DNA of 47,780 bases from Silicimonas sp. (GTDB taxonomy: Bacteria > Pseudomonadota > Alphaproteobacteria > Rhodobacterales > Rhodobacteraceae). Below, one piece after another: positions 32,999 to 41,194 of this stretch (its first letter is position 1; every line of letters begins with the position of its first letter). The notes under the pieces are model-generated. The model was not told where the DNA came from. It saw only the letters and a program-made list of their open reading frames with translations, and ran no database searches. The translations under genes and the position numbers were made by a program. The DNA is taken from positions 1-47,780 of the forward strand of contig JAJDZT010000094.1 in the NCBI GenBank assembly GCA_022824525.1, read 5' to 3'.

Positions 32999-33691
32999 AT
33001 GGTGATGCCGCAACAAGTCGAAATGCTGGAGCGAAGAACCAGTGCCGATGTCGTTTTTGACTATCTCTATGAGCGGATTGGTTCGCTGGAGCTTCTGCCT
33101 GGCGCAAAAATCTCGGAGGCTGAGATTGCCGCCAAGTTTGGAATTTCCAGACAACCGGTTCGGGATGCCTTCAGCCGGCTTGGCAACATGGATCTCCTTT
33201 TAATTCGACCGCAAAAGGCAACAGTCGTCAAAAAGTTCTCACTAAGGTCCATCGCCAAGGCGCGGTTCGTACGGTTGAGCGTCGAGATTGAAGTGCTCAG
33301 AAAAGCCGCATCTCAATGGGATGGCTCGATGGAAGCCGAATTGACGAACAACCTCGAGGGTCAAAAGGCTGCCTTGAATGGCAAGGATGTCGAGGCATTC
33401 CACGCCTTGGACTATGAGTTTCACCGACTTTTGTGCAAGTCTGCGGGTGTGGATTTTGCCTTTGAAATTATCTCTGAGAACAAAGCGCGTGTGGATCGGC
33501 TCTGCGTGCTCAGCCTGTCAGCCGAGTATGGAATGACTGAGTTGATCGACGACCACGAAACGTTGGTTGCGCAACTCAAGAATAACGATGCGGACGGCGT
33601 CACTCAAACCATCCGCCTCCACCTCTCGCGTCTCGACGAAACCATTCGCGATATCCATGGAAATCACTCTTCTTATTTTGAGGCCGAGTGA
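32999..33691 (+). CDS. GntR/FCD-family transcriptional regulator
   Basis: A 230-residue FadR-type regulator. The N-terminal winged helix contains ISEAEIAAKFGISRQPVRDA and the FCD sensor domain has a metal/ligand histidine set (DYEFHRLLCKSAG, DDHETLV, RLHLSRLDETI). ATG follows GAAGGAGAGATAA. The closest candidate operators are the two 16-mers in the adjacent divergent promoters, so it likely represses the TRAP, cupin and SDR genes until a uronate-derived acid is present. Confidence 0.92.
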   Translation: MVMPQQVEMLERRTSADVVFDYLYERIGSLELLPGAKISEAEIAAKFGISRQPVRDAFSRLGNMDLLLIRPQKATVVKKFSLRSIAKARFVRLSVEIEVLRKAASQWDGSMEAELTNNLEGQKAALNGKDVEAFHALDYEFHRLLCKSAGVDFAFEIISENKARVDRLCVLSLSAEYGMTELIDDHETLVAQLKNNDADGVTQTIRLHLSRLDETIRDIHGNHSSYFEAE

Positions 33692-34452
33692 TTTGAAATG
33701 GTCCCGCGGGGGCTGTGTTTTGCCAACAGCAGTTAGCCGTGTCATCTGCCAATACAGACACTAGTCCCCTTCGAGTGCATTATCATCGATCGAAAGCTCG
33801 CCAAGTTAAGGCATTTCCGGGAGTAGGGGGTTTACGTGTTGTGTATCCGCACGACTGTCTCTGATGGGCTACTCAAACTCCCGTCGAGGTGACTTCGAAA
33901 ACCTTTCTTGAAGCGCGTGACGCTCAACAGAGGATTTAGCAAACAAGTGGGGAAGTTGGCTCCGGCGGTAGGGATCAAACCTACGACCAATTGACTATGT
34001 ATCAATCGGCCAGAGAAGTACGGCGCTCGTCCAGAATTTCCTTCCGATCTGTTGGGGCTCAACAACGCCGTCCGCGCCGATTTACCTTCGTGGTGAGTGC
34101 ACAGACAGTCTCAACTGAGCCAAGCTTGATTTTTGGTACAGGCCTGAGCATCGGTCAGTCAGGGCGGGAAGCCGACCTTCGCTGCGGATGCGATTTGGCC
34201 GAGACATCAGACAAACAGCAGACGTTCATTAAGAAACTGAATTATTGATCGTTCCGCGCCGCCGCGTGCTGGCAACGAGCCCAGTGCAGCAAATTCTGCG
34301 GGCTGCAGTAAAGGTCGGTGGCTGAAATACACAGACGTTGATGGAGGCGTGGAGCGCATCAAAATATTTCCGGATCCACGCGCGTTTACATGGCAGGCCA
34401 ATCTGCTGCGATTGCCGTGTAAAGAATCGGACCGCTCAGATGCCCTCAAGGG
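33692..34452. other. Gene-poor region with tRNA remnant, possible integration scar
   Basis: About 760 bases without a supported gene. A degenerate tRNA 3' end lies at 33957-33994. The stretch 34000-34450 has broken frames in all directions, without recognisable domains; it may be decayed mobile or phage DNA. The GntR gene ends at the left; the LysR gene ends at the right. Confidence 0.5.
33957..33994 (-). pseudogene. Degenerate tRNA 3' half (candidate att remnant)
   Basis: On the minus strand the last 38 bases read as anticodon-stem end, variable loop, a perfect T-stem (GTAGG/CCTAC) with loop TTTGATC, and acceptor end CGCCGGAG-CCA. The invariant loop C56 is a T, the anticodon loop further upstream (TACATAG) has A at position 33, and no matching 5' acceptor strand or D-arm with GG is found. 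The variable-loop and T-arm sequence resemble tRNA-Asn. Such 3' fragments mark one end of elements integrated into tRNA genes. The intact gene is outside the window. Confidence 0.6.
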
Positions 34453-35346
34453 CTAGCGCCCGCTGCGATCAAGCTGCATGGCTAAAAAATCCAGAAAACT
34501 GCGCACCTTGGCAGGCAGGAAATGTCGATTGGCGTAGATGGCATAAAGCGGGACGGTGGGCGGGGCGACGTCTGGCAAGACCAGTTCCAACCGGCCTGCC
34601 GCCACATCATCTGCCGCCAGCCAGTCCGGCAAAAACGCAAAGCCCATCCCGGCGAGGGCGGCTTGGTAGATCAAGGTTTCATTGCCGCTTTTCAGTACCG
34701 GGCGCGTCGTGATGTCCAAGGCGTCGGTCCCGGAACCAAAGCGGATGCGCCCGTTGTCGGCCACCTCGGCATATACCAAGAACGGCGCGCCATTGAGGTG
34801 CGCCGCCGAAGCGGGACGTCCTATCCGATCCAGAAACGCGGGCGCTGCGACCAGAAGGAAGGACACATCCCCCACCTTGCGGGCGATCAAGTCTTCCTCA
34901 AGCGATTGCGATACGCGCAGGGCCAGGTCAAACCCGTCCTCTACCAGATTGATGCGCCGCCCCGTCAGGTCCGCATCCAGCTCTACGCCGGGGTGGGCTT
35001 CGGTGTAGGCCGTAAGAAAGCGTGCGAAGCGCGGGTTGGCCATCCACACTGGCAGGGTCAGGCGCAGGGTGCCCTTCGTTTCGTTTGTAATGTTGGACAG
35101 CTGTGCTTCCGCTTCGTCCAAGCCTTGCAGCAGCGGGTCAACCGACTTGAGATATTCCGCCCCGGCCTCGGTCAGGCTGACATTGCGGCTGTTGCGGTGG
35201 AACAATCGCGCACCGACACGCGCCTCAAGGCGTTGGATGTGCTTGCTGGCCATCGCGGGCGACAGGCCGAGCCGGTTCGCACCCTGCGAAAAGCTCAAGG
35301 ACGCCGCCACAGCCGCAAACACCCGAAGGCTGGTCAGTTGATCCAT
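34453..35346 (-). CDS. LysR-family transcriptional regulator
   Basis: A 297-residue regulator. The N-terminal winged helix is MDQLTSLRVFAAVAASLSFS followed by LSPAMASKHIQRLE; a CrgA-like effector domain follows. It is divergent from the DoxX/dioxygenase operon, with a 7-bp-arm dyad in the shared 118-base promoter region. The likely role is redox- or quinone-responsive control of that operon. The effector is unknown. Confidence 0.93.
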   Translation of the reverse strand: MDQLTSLRVFAAVAASLSFSQGANRLGLSPAMASKHIQRLEARVGARLFHRNSRNVSLTEAGAEYLKSVDPLLQGLDEAEAQLSNITNETKGTLRLTLPVWMANPRFARFLTAYTEAHPGVELDADLTGRRINLVEDGFDLALRVSQSLEEDLIARKVGDVSFLLVAAPAFLDRIGRPASAAHLNGAPFLVYAEVADNGRIRFGSGTDALDITTRPVLKSGNETLIYQAALAGMGFAFLPDWLAADDVAAGRLELVLPDVAPPTVPLYAIYANRHFLPAKVRSFLDFLAMQLDRSGR

Positions 35347-35349
35347 CTA

Positions 35350-35370
35350 TCATTTCTCCTAAGGAAATGA
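35350..35370. promoter_or_regulatory. LysR-type dyad in the divergent promoter
   Basis: Arms TCATTTC and GAAATGA, 7 bases each with 7 bases between, fit a T-N11-A LysR box. It begins 4 bases upstream of the lysR start codon and 95 before doxX. Confidence 0.55.
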
Positions 35371-35464
35371 AGTGACAACATTATGCTCAATGATCTCACA
35401 GGAAGAAAGATATATCCCCGCCCCATCAGAATTTGCCCAGACCGGGCGTCCAAAGGAACACGAC

Positions 35465-35893
35465 ATGACAACTGTTGATGAGATCGCGACCCCGCCCAGC
35501 AAGGGCTGGCATATCGGCCTTTGGGTCGCACAAATTGCGCTGGCCGCGCTTTACGGTATGGCCGCTTATATGAAACTGCTGATGTCCCCCGCCGATCTTG
35601 TGGCCATGGGGCTTTTGTGGGTTGAAAACGCACCACTGCTCTTCGTCCGCGCCATAGGCTTTGCAGAGTTATTGGGTGTGATTGGCCTGATCCCACCGGC
35701 TGCCACACGTATCCGGCCCGACCTGACCGTCATGGCCGCTTGGGGACTTCTGGTCGTCCAGATCCTTGCGATTGGCTTCCACATGATCCGCGGCGAATTC
35801 TCCGTCCTTGGCTTCAACGCAATCTACCTCGCCTTGTGTGTTCTGGTGATCTGGGGCCGCAGCAAAAAAGCCCCAATCGCGCCGCGCAGCTAA
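35465..35893 (+). CDS. DoxX-like membrane protein
   Basis: A 142-residue protein with four transmembrane helices. IALAALYGMAAYMKLLMSP and GFAELLGVIGLIPPAATRI are typical of the DoxX/DoxD-like family, whose members are often in quinone- or thiol-stress operons (MhqP of Bacillus is a DoxX protein). ATG at 35465 follows AAAGGAACACGAC; the frame is open further upstream without support. First gene of the four-gene operon. Confidence 0.88.
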   Translation: MTTVDEIATPPSKGWHIGLWVAQIALAALYGMAAYMKLLMSPADLVAMGLLWVENAPLLFVRAIGFAELLGVIGLIPPAATRIRPDLTVMAAWGLLVVQILAIGFHMIRGEFSVLGFNAIYLALCVLVIWGRSKKAPIAPRS

Positions 35894-35916
35894 GCTACAA
35901 TCCACAGGAGGCCGAC

Positions 35917-36852
35917 ATGGACACAGACGCCCTAACGCTCGCTCGCGAACGCGCAGCCCATAACCTGCCCGAGCGTTTGGCCTGGGGGCCGCTGACCTTG
36001 TCGGTCACCGATCTGGACCGGTCCGTTGACTTCTGGACCCGGGTCATTGGCTTCGTCCCCCGTCCGAGCGAAGCCGGTGGGACGGCCCTTGGCACCCCGG
36101 ATCGAACGCTGGTGCTGCTTCGCCCCGGGGCCACAGGCCCGGTCGCGCAGGGTCATGCGGGGATGTATCACGTCGCCTTTGGCATGGCCTCCCAAGCGGA
36201 ATTCTCGCGCCGGATCCGCCACTTTGCGGCGCTTGGTATCGGCTTCTCGCCGGTTGACCATCTGATGTCAAAGGCGCTCTACCTCAGCGACCCGGATGGG
36301 CACGGCATTGAAATCGCGTGGGAAACGCCAGAACGCTTTGGCCGGTTCAGCAACGAGGGCGGGCGGTTCACGTTGATCGACGCGGACGGCAACACCCACA
36401 GCGGGCGCGAGCGCTTGGATTTGACGGCAGAACTGGGTCTGGCCGATGGGACCGACCCCGCCTTGCCGCTCCACCGTGACACGACCGTCGCGCATCTGCA
36501 TCTGCACGTGCCGGGCTTGGATCCCGCGCTCGACTGGTTCGAGGGGATCGGCCTTGCCCGCAATCTGCTTTTACCCGACTTTGGCATGGCGGATATGGGC
36601 GCAGGTGCGCCTTACACGCACCGGCTGGCGGTCAATATCTGGGCCGGACCGGGGGCAAAGCCCGCGCCAGACGGGACCGCCCGGCTTTTGGAGTACACGC
36701 TTTACACCCCGGATCCCGAGGCTTTCGAGCGGGCGAAATCACAGTTGACTGAAGACGAGCAAACCGGCCTGCTGAGCGGCGCAGACCCAGCCGGCGTCAC
36801 CTTGAACTTGCACCTCAAGCCCCCGAAAATCGAGACCGAGGACGCAGCATGA
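35917..36852 (+). CDS. VOC-family extradiol dioxygenase-like protein (CatE/MhqO-like)
   Basis: A 311-residue protein of two VOC domains. The first, LTLSVTDLDRSVDFWTRVIGF, is probably structural because the metal histidine of the first strand is missing. The second has the 2-His-1-Glu set: H in VAHLHLHVPGLD, H in YTHRLAVNIW, and E in LLEYTLYTPDPE. This resembles CatE/MhqA/MhqO hydroquinone- or catechol-cleaving enzymes. ATG at 35917 follows CAGGAGGCC. It overlaps the cytochrome b561 gene by ATGA. Confidence 0.85.
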   Translation: MDTDALTLARERAAHNLPERLAWGPLTLSVTDLDRSVDFWTRVIGFVPRPSEAGGTALGTPDRTLVLLRPGATGPVAQGHAGMYHVAFGMASQAEFSRRIRHFAALGIGFSPVDHLMSKALYLSDPDGHGIEIAWETPERFGRFSNEGGRFTLIDADGNTHSGRERLDLTAELGLADGTDPALPLHRDTTVAHLHLHVPGLDPALDWFEGIGLARNLLLPDFGMADMGAGAPYTHRLAVNIWAGPGAKPAPDGTARLLEYTLYTPDPEAFERAKSQLTEDEQTGLLSGADPAGVTLNLHLKPPKIETEDAA

Positions 36853-37346
36853 CCGTCCCGCAAGCCTACCGCCCCGCCCAAATCTGGCTGCACTGGATCG
36901 TCGTTTTGGGCGTCATCCTTCAAATCGCGATACACGAACCCATCGTCCGGGTCCTTGCTGCCAGAGACGCAGGGACCGCGGCGGATGCATCGGACGTCAC
37001 CCTGGCTTGGGTCCATGTCAGCATTGGCAGCGTCATCATGTTGGCGGTCATCGCGCGGTTGATTTTGCGGTGGCGGCACGGCGCGCCGGCCCATGCGCCT
37101 GGAATGTCAGAAACACAGGCCCGACTGGCCAGCGCGATGCATTCGGCGCTTTATGGCTTGCTGCTTGGCATGGTCGTGACCGGCATGTTGACCTGGAATG
37201 GCATTGCACCTTTGGGCAGCGTTCACTTTGCGATCAATATCGCACTGTTCTTTGCAGCCCTCGCCCATGCTGCGGCCGCGGTTTACAATCAGGTCGTCCG
37301 CAAGGACGTCACGCTGTCGCGTATGACCCCCCGTTTACGGGGCTGA
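36849..37346 (+). CDS. Cytochrome b561-family membrane protein
   Basis: A 165-residue four-helix membrane protein. Histidines for two haems b are visible in WLHWIVVL, WVHVSIGSV, AMHSALYGLL and HFAINIAL/LAHAAAAVYNQ. It matches the small bacterial b561 (CybB/YodB) type, which moves electrons between quinol and periplasmic or superoxide partners. Starts with ATGA overlap; 4 bases to the esterase. Confidence 0.92.
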   Translation: MTVPQAYRPAQIWLHWIVVLGVILQIAIHEPIVRVLAARDAGTAADASDVTLAWVHVSIGSVIMLAVIARLILRWRHGAPAHAPGMSETQARLASAMHSALYGLLLGMVVTGMLTWNGIAPLGSVHFAINIALFFAALAHAAAAVYNQVVRKDVTLSRMTPRLRG

Positions 37347-37350
37347 ACCC

Positions 37351-38382
37351 ATGCCGTTGACCTATCACGAACGAAAACCCAACTCAGGCCGGATGCAAAG
37401 CCTTGTGGTCTTGCTCCATGGGTTCAGCTCTGACGGAAGCCGCATGATGCCGCTTGCAGATGATTTGGCGACCCGGCTTCCCGACACCGCTTTTGTCGCG
37501 CCCGACGCGCCAGACCTTGTGCCCGGCAAGCCGACAGGTCGCATGTGGTATTCGATCCCGGAACTCGACGGTTCCACCCCCGCAGAGGCTGATGCCCGGC
37601 TCCTGTCGGCGGCAGAAGAACTTGATGCATTCCTTGATCAAATTCTGGCGCAAACAGGCCTCCCCTCGCTGGCGGTCGGCCTTTTGGGATTTTCGCAAGG
37701 TGCAGGTTTGGCTTATCAGGTCGGGCCGCGGCGGTCGGCGCAATTGGGCGGCATCGTTGCGATTGCAGGCCGCATGAAGCGCAAGGAGGCCTTGCCTGCA
37801 GAAGCCAGCACCAAGCTTCCCTTCCTGATCCTGACCGGCGCAGACGACAAACTGCTTAGCCGTCGTGAAACCGAAACTGCCACCGCCGCCCTGCGCCAAA
37901 TCGGCAACCCGGTAGAACATGTCGTCATGCATGGGACAGGTCACGACATCTCGCGCGCTGGAAAAGAGGCGATACCTGCCTCGTCAAAGAGAACCGAGCT
38001 TACAATAAGAGCCGGCTTTCATACCGGGGATGTGTCTTTCGGGATCGACAGGAACAAAGCCAGGAAAATGCGAAATGGCTCGGAGACGGCAGAAGAGGAC
38101 TTCGTTCTGGAACGTCAAACAAGGCGTCAGAATGTGGGTGGTGGTATCTGGAAGGCTGGCAAGGAGTACTCAGGTATTGCCGCCTGCCGGTTCCACGAAT
38201 TGGCCGGTCAACTGCCGCGGCACAAGGTCAAATGCAAACCGAAGAAGAGATGGTTTGAGCAAGTTTTGATTGCGGGGACGGCGCTGTTTCTCCCCACACA
38301 TTTCGGTGCAAGACTAGGGGGGGTATCCAGAGCACGAGGCACCGAATCCGAAACTGATTGCTATTTTGGAATTGAATTCTAA
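37351..38382 (+). CDS. Carboxylesterase/phospholipase (YpfH/MhqD-like) with a foreign C-terminal tail
   Basis: Residues 1-210 are a complete small alpha/beta-hydrolase: HGFSSDGSRM oxyanion region, nucleophile GFSQGA, LTGADD acid and GTGHDIS histidine. The family is about 215-225 residues long. After residue 210 (near base 37978) the sequence changes to 133 residues with no recognisable fold (SSKRTELTIRAGF ... RWFEQVLIAGT), suggesting that the normal stop was lost through insertion, deletion or frameshift. MhqD-like enzymes accompany hydroquinone dioxygenases. The start has a weak ribosome binding site and follows the b561 stop by 4 bases. Confidence 0.75.
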   Translation: MPLTYHERKPNSGRMQSLVVLLHGFSSDGSRMMPLADDLATRLPDTAFVAPDAPDLVPGKPTGRMWYSIPELDGSTPAEADARLLSAAEELDAFLDQILAQTGLPSLAVGLLGFSQGAGLAYQVGPRRSAQLGGIVAIAGRMKRKEALPAEASTKLPFLILTGADDKLLSRRETETATAALRQIGNPVEHVVMHGTGHDISRAGKEAIPASSKRTELTIRAGFHTGDVSFGIDRNKARKMRNGSETAEEDFVLERQTRRQNVGGGIWKAGKEYSGIAACRFHELAGQLPRHKVKCKPKKRWFEQVLIAGTALFLPTHFGARLGGVSRARGTESETDCYFGIEF

Positions 38383-38390
38383 AATTGGAA
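38366..38390. promoter_or_regulatory. Candidate IclR-type site before the FG-GAP gene
   Basis: TTGGAATTGAATTCTAA (38366-38382) is an imperfect palindrome, followed by a further TTGGAA half-site at 38385-38390. The TTGGAA/TTCCAA half-sites are shared with the iclR-dapA promoter region at 46459-46500. It lies 25-49 bases before the start codon. Confidence 0.4.
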
Positions 38391-38414
38391 ATCCAGTTTC
38401 GGGGGAGGTTCGCG

Positions 38415-40382
38415 ATGGTCACCAGGTGGGAAGACGATGCGTCGGTTTGGTCTGGACCATTCTACGGCGCCAACGCTTTGCAATATCGCGCTGATGTGAC
38501 TGCGGCCCCTGTTTGCGGGCGGATCATAACGTGCGTTGACGTGGTGGACTGGTCCGGCACCGGCACCCGAGATTTGCTGCTGTCCGCGTGGGACGCGTGT
38601 TATGATGGGCGCGTAATGCTTTGGCGCCAGGAAGGCGTGCATGACGACGGAACCCCGATCCTGGGACGGCAGGAATATGTCGAAGGCGTACGGGGTTTTG
38701 TGACAGCTGTCCCGGACGGCGACTTGTTCCATCTGGTCTCCACCTCACGATTGCGGTCCGAGGTATATTTGTTCCCCAATACCGGTTCTCGTGGCGCACC
38801 GACATTTGGCGAGCCGATTGTGCTGGAGCTTGAAGCAGACTGGGTGAAAGGCAACGAATACCTGCACGTGGCGCGATTTGCCGATCTGGATGGCGACGGC
38901 GTGCCAGAGCTGATTGTGGGCACCGACCACTGGGATGAATACTGGCCAAATGGCTTGGAATGGAACGACGCAGGGTACAAGGCCTATGACGCGGCGGATC
39001 GCTGGCTCGGGGGACCGCTGCGTGGGTATGCGTATGCGTTCAAAAACCTGGGCACCCCGGCCACGCCGAAGTTGGAAAAGGGCGCACCCCTTTTGACGGA
39101 GGACGGCCCTTTGGAGGTTTACGGCCAACTGTCCCCAGCTTTTGGGGCATTTGAATCAGGCCGTTTGTCCCTTGTTGCGGGAGAGTTCTGGAACGTGTTG
39201 CATCATTGCGAGCAGACCGGCCCGCGCAGATTTCAGCATTCAAAACTGGTTTCCGGGGACAACGGGGCTGATCTGCCACTGGATCACTGTATCAATATTC
39301 CCTGTGTGACCGATTGGAACGGTGACGGGCGGCTCGACATCCTTGTCGGGGCTGAAGATGGGTATGTGAGTTACCTGCAAAATGTCTCGGTCAGCGGCGC
39401 GCCAAAGTTCGAACATCAGGGGCGTGTCGAGACATCTGTGCCGCTCATCCACGCAGGCGTGTTACCCAGCCCGGCAGCATTCGATTTCACCGGGAACGGG
39501 CATCCGGACTTGGTGGTGGGCAACTCTGCTGGGGAGTTGATGTTCTATGAAAATGATGGGGGCGATCCCGTCGCCACATTGGCCCGCGAGGCACTTTTGA
39601 CAGCAGATGATAGCAAGATCCGTATCGCGGCCGGGCTGACCGGGTCGATCCAAGGACCATCCGAGAAGATGTTCGGGTACACCTGTCCCACGGTTGCGGA
39701 CTGGACAGGGACCGGGCGCGGTGACCTTTTGGTCAGCGACGTGACCGGGTACCATCGGTTGTTCCGCAATCTTGGCGGCGAACAGAACCCGCCCCACTTC
39801 GCAACGCCCGAACTGCTACATTGGGACGGTGCTCCCTTGAAAACTGTCTGGCGGGTCCGCCCCGCGGTGACCGATTGGGGCGCCGGTGAAGGTCAGCATT
39901 ATGTAGCGCTTGATGAGGACGGGGTCTTGTCGGACTGGAGGCGCCTGTCAGACACGGAGCTTGGCGAGAAACGATGTTTGAAGTGGCAAGATGGATCCCC
40001 AATCCGTTTTACGGTGGATGTCGGGGGAGGACGGGGGCGGGTCAAGCTATGTCTCTGCGCATGGGTCATGCCTGGCCGGATAGATTTGATCTTTGGCACC
40101 CATGCGCGGGCCTGCGTCCCCGATGATCCCGCCACTGGTGCGCCCCGCAACACCACAGGTCAGGCCGGGCTGTTCTACGCGCGCAACGTTGGGACGCCGC
40201 AAGAGCCGCGTTTCTCCCCGCCGGTGGCCATGCGCCATGGGGGTGAAACCATCGCCATGGCCATGCATGTCGCTTCCCCAGAGGCGGTAGATTGGGCAGG
40301 GAGGGGTACTTTGGACCTTGTAGTCGGTGTCGAGGATGGCAGCCTTGTATGGTTGAAGCGAGAGGATTTGGAATGGGCCTAA
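38415..40382 (+). CDS. FG-GAP/VCBS-repeat beta-propeller protein
   Basis: A 655-residue protein with at least six propeller blades, each ending with a calcium-loop-like motif: DWSGTGTRDLLLS, DLDGDGVPELIVG, DWNGDGRLDILVG, DFTGNGHPDLVVG, DWTGTGRGDLLVS, DWAGRGTLDLVVG. There is no signal peptide, unusual for this normally secreted repeat family. ATG at 38415 follows GGGGGAGGTT; an upstream TTG frame is unsupported. Aldos-2-ulose dehydratase is a known enzyme built on VCBS-like propellers, so a sugar-derived lyase is possible; a binding or scaffold role is equally open. It overlaps the next gene by 10 bases. Confidence 0.75.
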   Translation: MVTRWEDDASVWSGPFYGANALQYRADVTAAPVCGRIITCVDVVDWSGTGTRDLLLSAWDACYDGRVMLWRQEGVHDDGTPILGRQEYVEGVRGFVTAVPDGDLFHLVSTSRLRSEVYLFPNTGSRGAPTFGEPIVLELEADWVKGNEYLHVARFADLDGDGVPELIVGTDHWDEYWPNGLEWNDAGYKAYDAADRWLGGPLRGYAYAFKNLGTPATPKLEKGAPLLTEDGPLEVYGQLSPAFGAFESGRLSLVAGEFWNVLHHCEQTGPRRFQHSKLVSGDNGADLPLDHCINIPCVTDWNGDGRLDILVGAEDGYVSYLQNVSVSGAPKFEHQGRVETSVPLIHAGVLPSPAAFDFTGNGHPDLVVGNSAGELMFYENDGGDPVATLAREALLTADDSKIRIAAGLTGSIQGPSEKMFGYTCPTVADWTGTGRGDLLVSDVTGYHRLFRNLGGEQNPPHFATPELLHWDGAPLKTVWRVRPAVTDWGAGEGQHYVALDEDGVLSDWRRLSDTELGEKRCLKWQDGSPIRFTVDVGGGRGRVKLCLCAWVMPGRIDLIFGTHARACVPDDPATGAPRNTTGQAGLFYARNVGTPQEPRFSPPVAMRHGGETIAMAMHVASPEAVDWAGRGTLDLVVGVEDGSLVWLKREDLEWA

Positions 40383-41194
40383 GCGTCAGTGTCACCGGCA
40401 CCAGCCGACTGATGGTCGTGATCGGTGACCCGGTTACGCAGGTGCGCACGCCCGCAGTCATCAATCCGATTTATGCGGCCTGCGGCGCAAATATCGTCTG
40501 CTTGCCCCTTCATATCCGCGCCGAATTACTTGCCGATGCCTGGGCCGGTTTGAAGGCCATGCAAAATGTAATTGGTATCGGCGTGACCTTGCCCCATAAA
40601 GAAGCCGTCCTGGACCTCTGCGACAGCCTGGACCCTCTTGCCGCGACGGTCGGCGCGTGCAATGTGGTGCGCCGCGAAGCGGACGGATCCCTACGCGGCT
40701 ACCAGTTTGACGGGCCCGGCTTCGTAACCGGCCTGACCAACAATGGCGTCACGCTTGCCGGGCGCGACTGCCTGATGCTGGGCGCAGGCGGCGCAGCAAC
40801 CGGTATCGCCTTTGCCTTGTTGCGCGCAGGTGTTTCCAGCCTGACCATTGCCAACCGAACCGCGGTAAAGGCTGACGCTCTTGCCAGCAAGGTGAACGCG
40901 CATTTTGGCAGTGCGCGCGCCGCATCCGGCGCCCCGGTCCCGCACCCGGGCCAGTTGATCGTAAACGCCACGTCGCTGGGACTTTCGCCGAGCGATCCGT
41001 TGCCAATGTCACCGGAGGCGCTCGCCCCCGGTATGACCGTCGCGGAAGTCATTGCAGACCCAGAACTCACTCCGCTTTTGCAAGCGGCCAGGGAGCGCGG
41101 AGCTGAGGTGCATTCCGGGATGGCCATGATCCGCGGGCAAGCGACCGCCATCGCGGACCATCTGTGCGAAATCTGGCACCCCGATCAGGCTTGA
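40373..41194 (+). CDS. Shikimate dehydrogenase-like protein with altered substrate motif
   Basis: A 273-residue enzyme. GVTLPHKEA carries the catalytic lysine, QFDGPGF replaces the canonical NTDG-x-GF but keeps the catalytic aspartate, and LMLGAGGAATGIA is the NADP motif. In AroE the substrate is held by the SxS residues in GDP-x-x-x-S-x-SP; here this reads GDPVTQVRTP, so both serines are missing. It is therefore probably a catabolic paralogue acting on a different polyol or quinate-like acid. It starts inside the FG-GAP gene (10-base overlap). The stop codon abuts the stop of the opposite TIM-barrel gene. Confidence 0.85.
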   Translation: MGLSVSVTGTSRLMVVIGDPVTQVRTPAVINPIYAACGANIVCLPLHIRAELLADAWAGLKAMQNVIGIGVTLPHKEAVLDLCDSLDPLAATVGACNVVRREADGSLRGYQFDGPGFVTGLTNNGVTLAGRDCLMLGAGGAATGIAFALLRAGVSSLTIANRTAVKADALASKVNAHFGSARAASGAPVPHPGQLIVNATSLGLSPSDPLPMSPEALAPGMTVAEVIADPELTPLLQAARERGAEVHSGMAMIRGQATAIADHLCEIWHPDQA

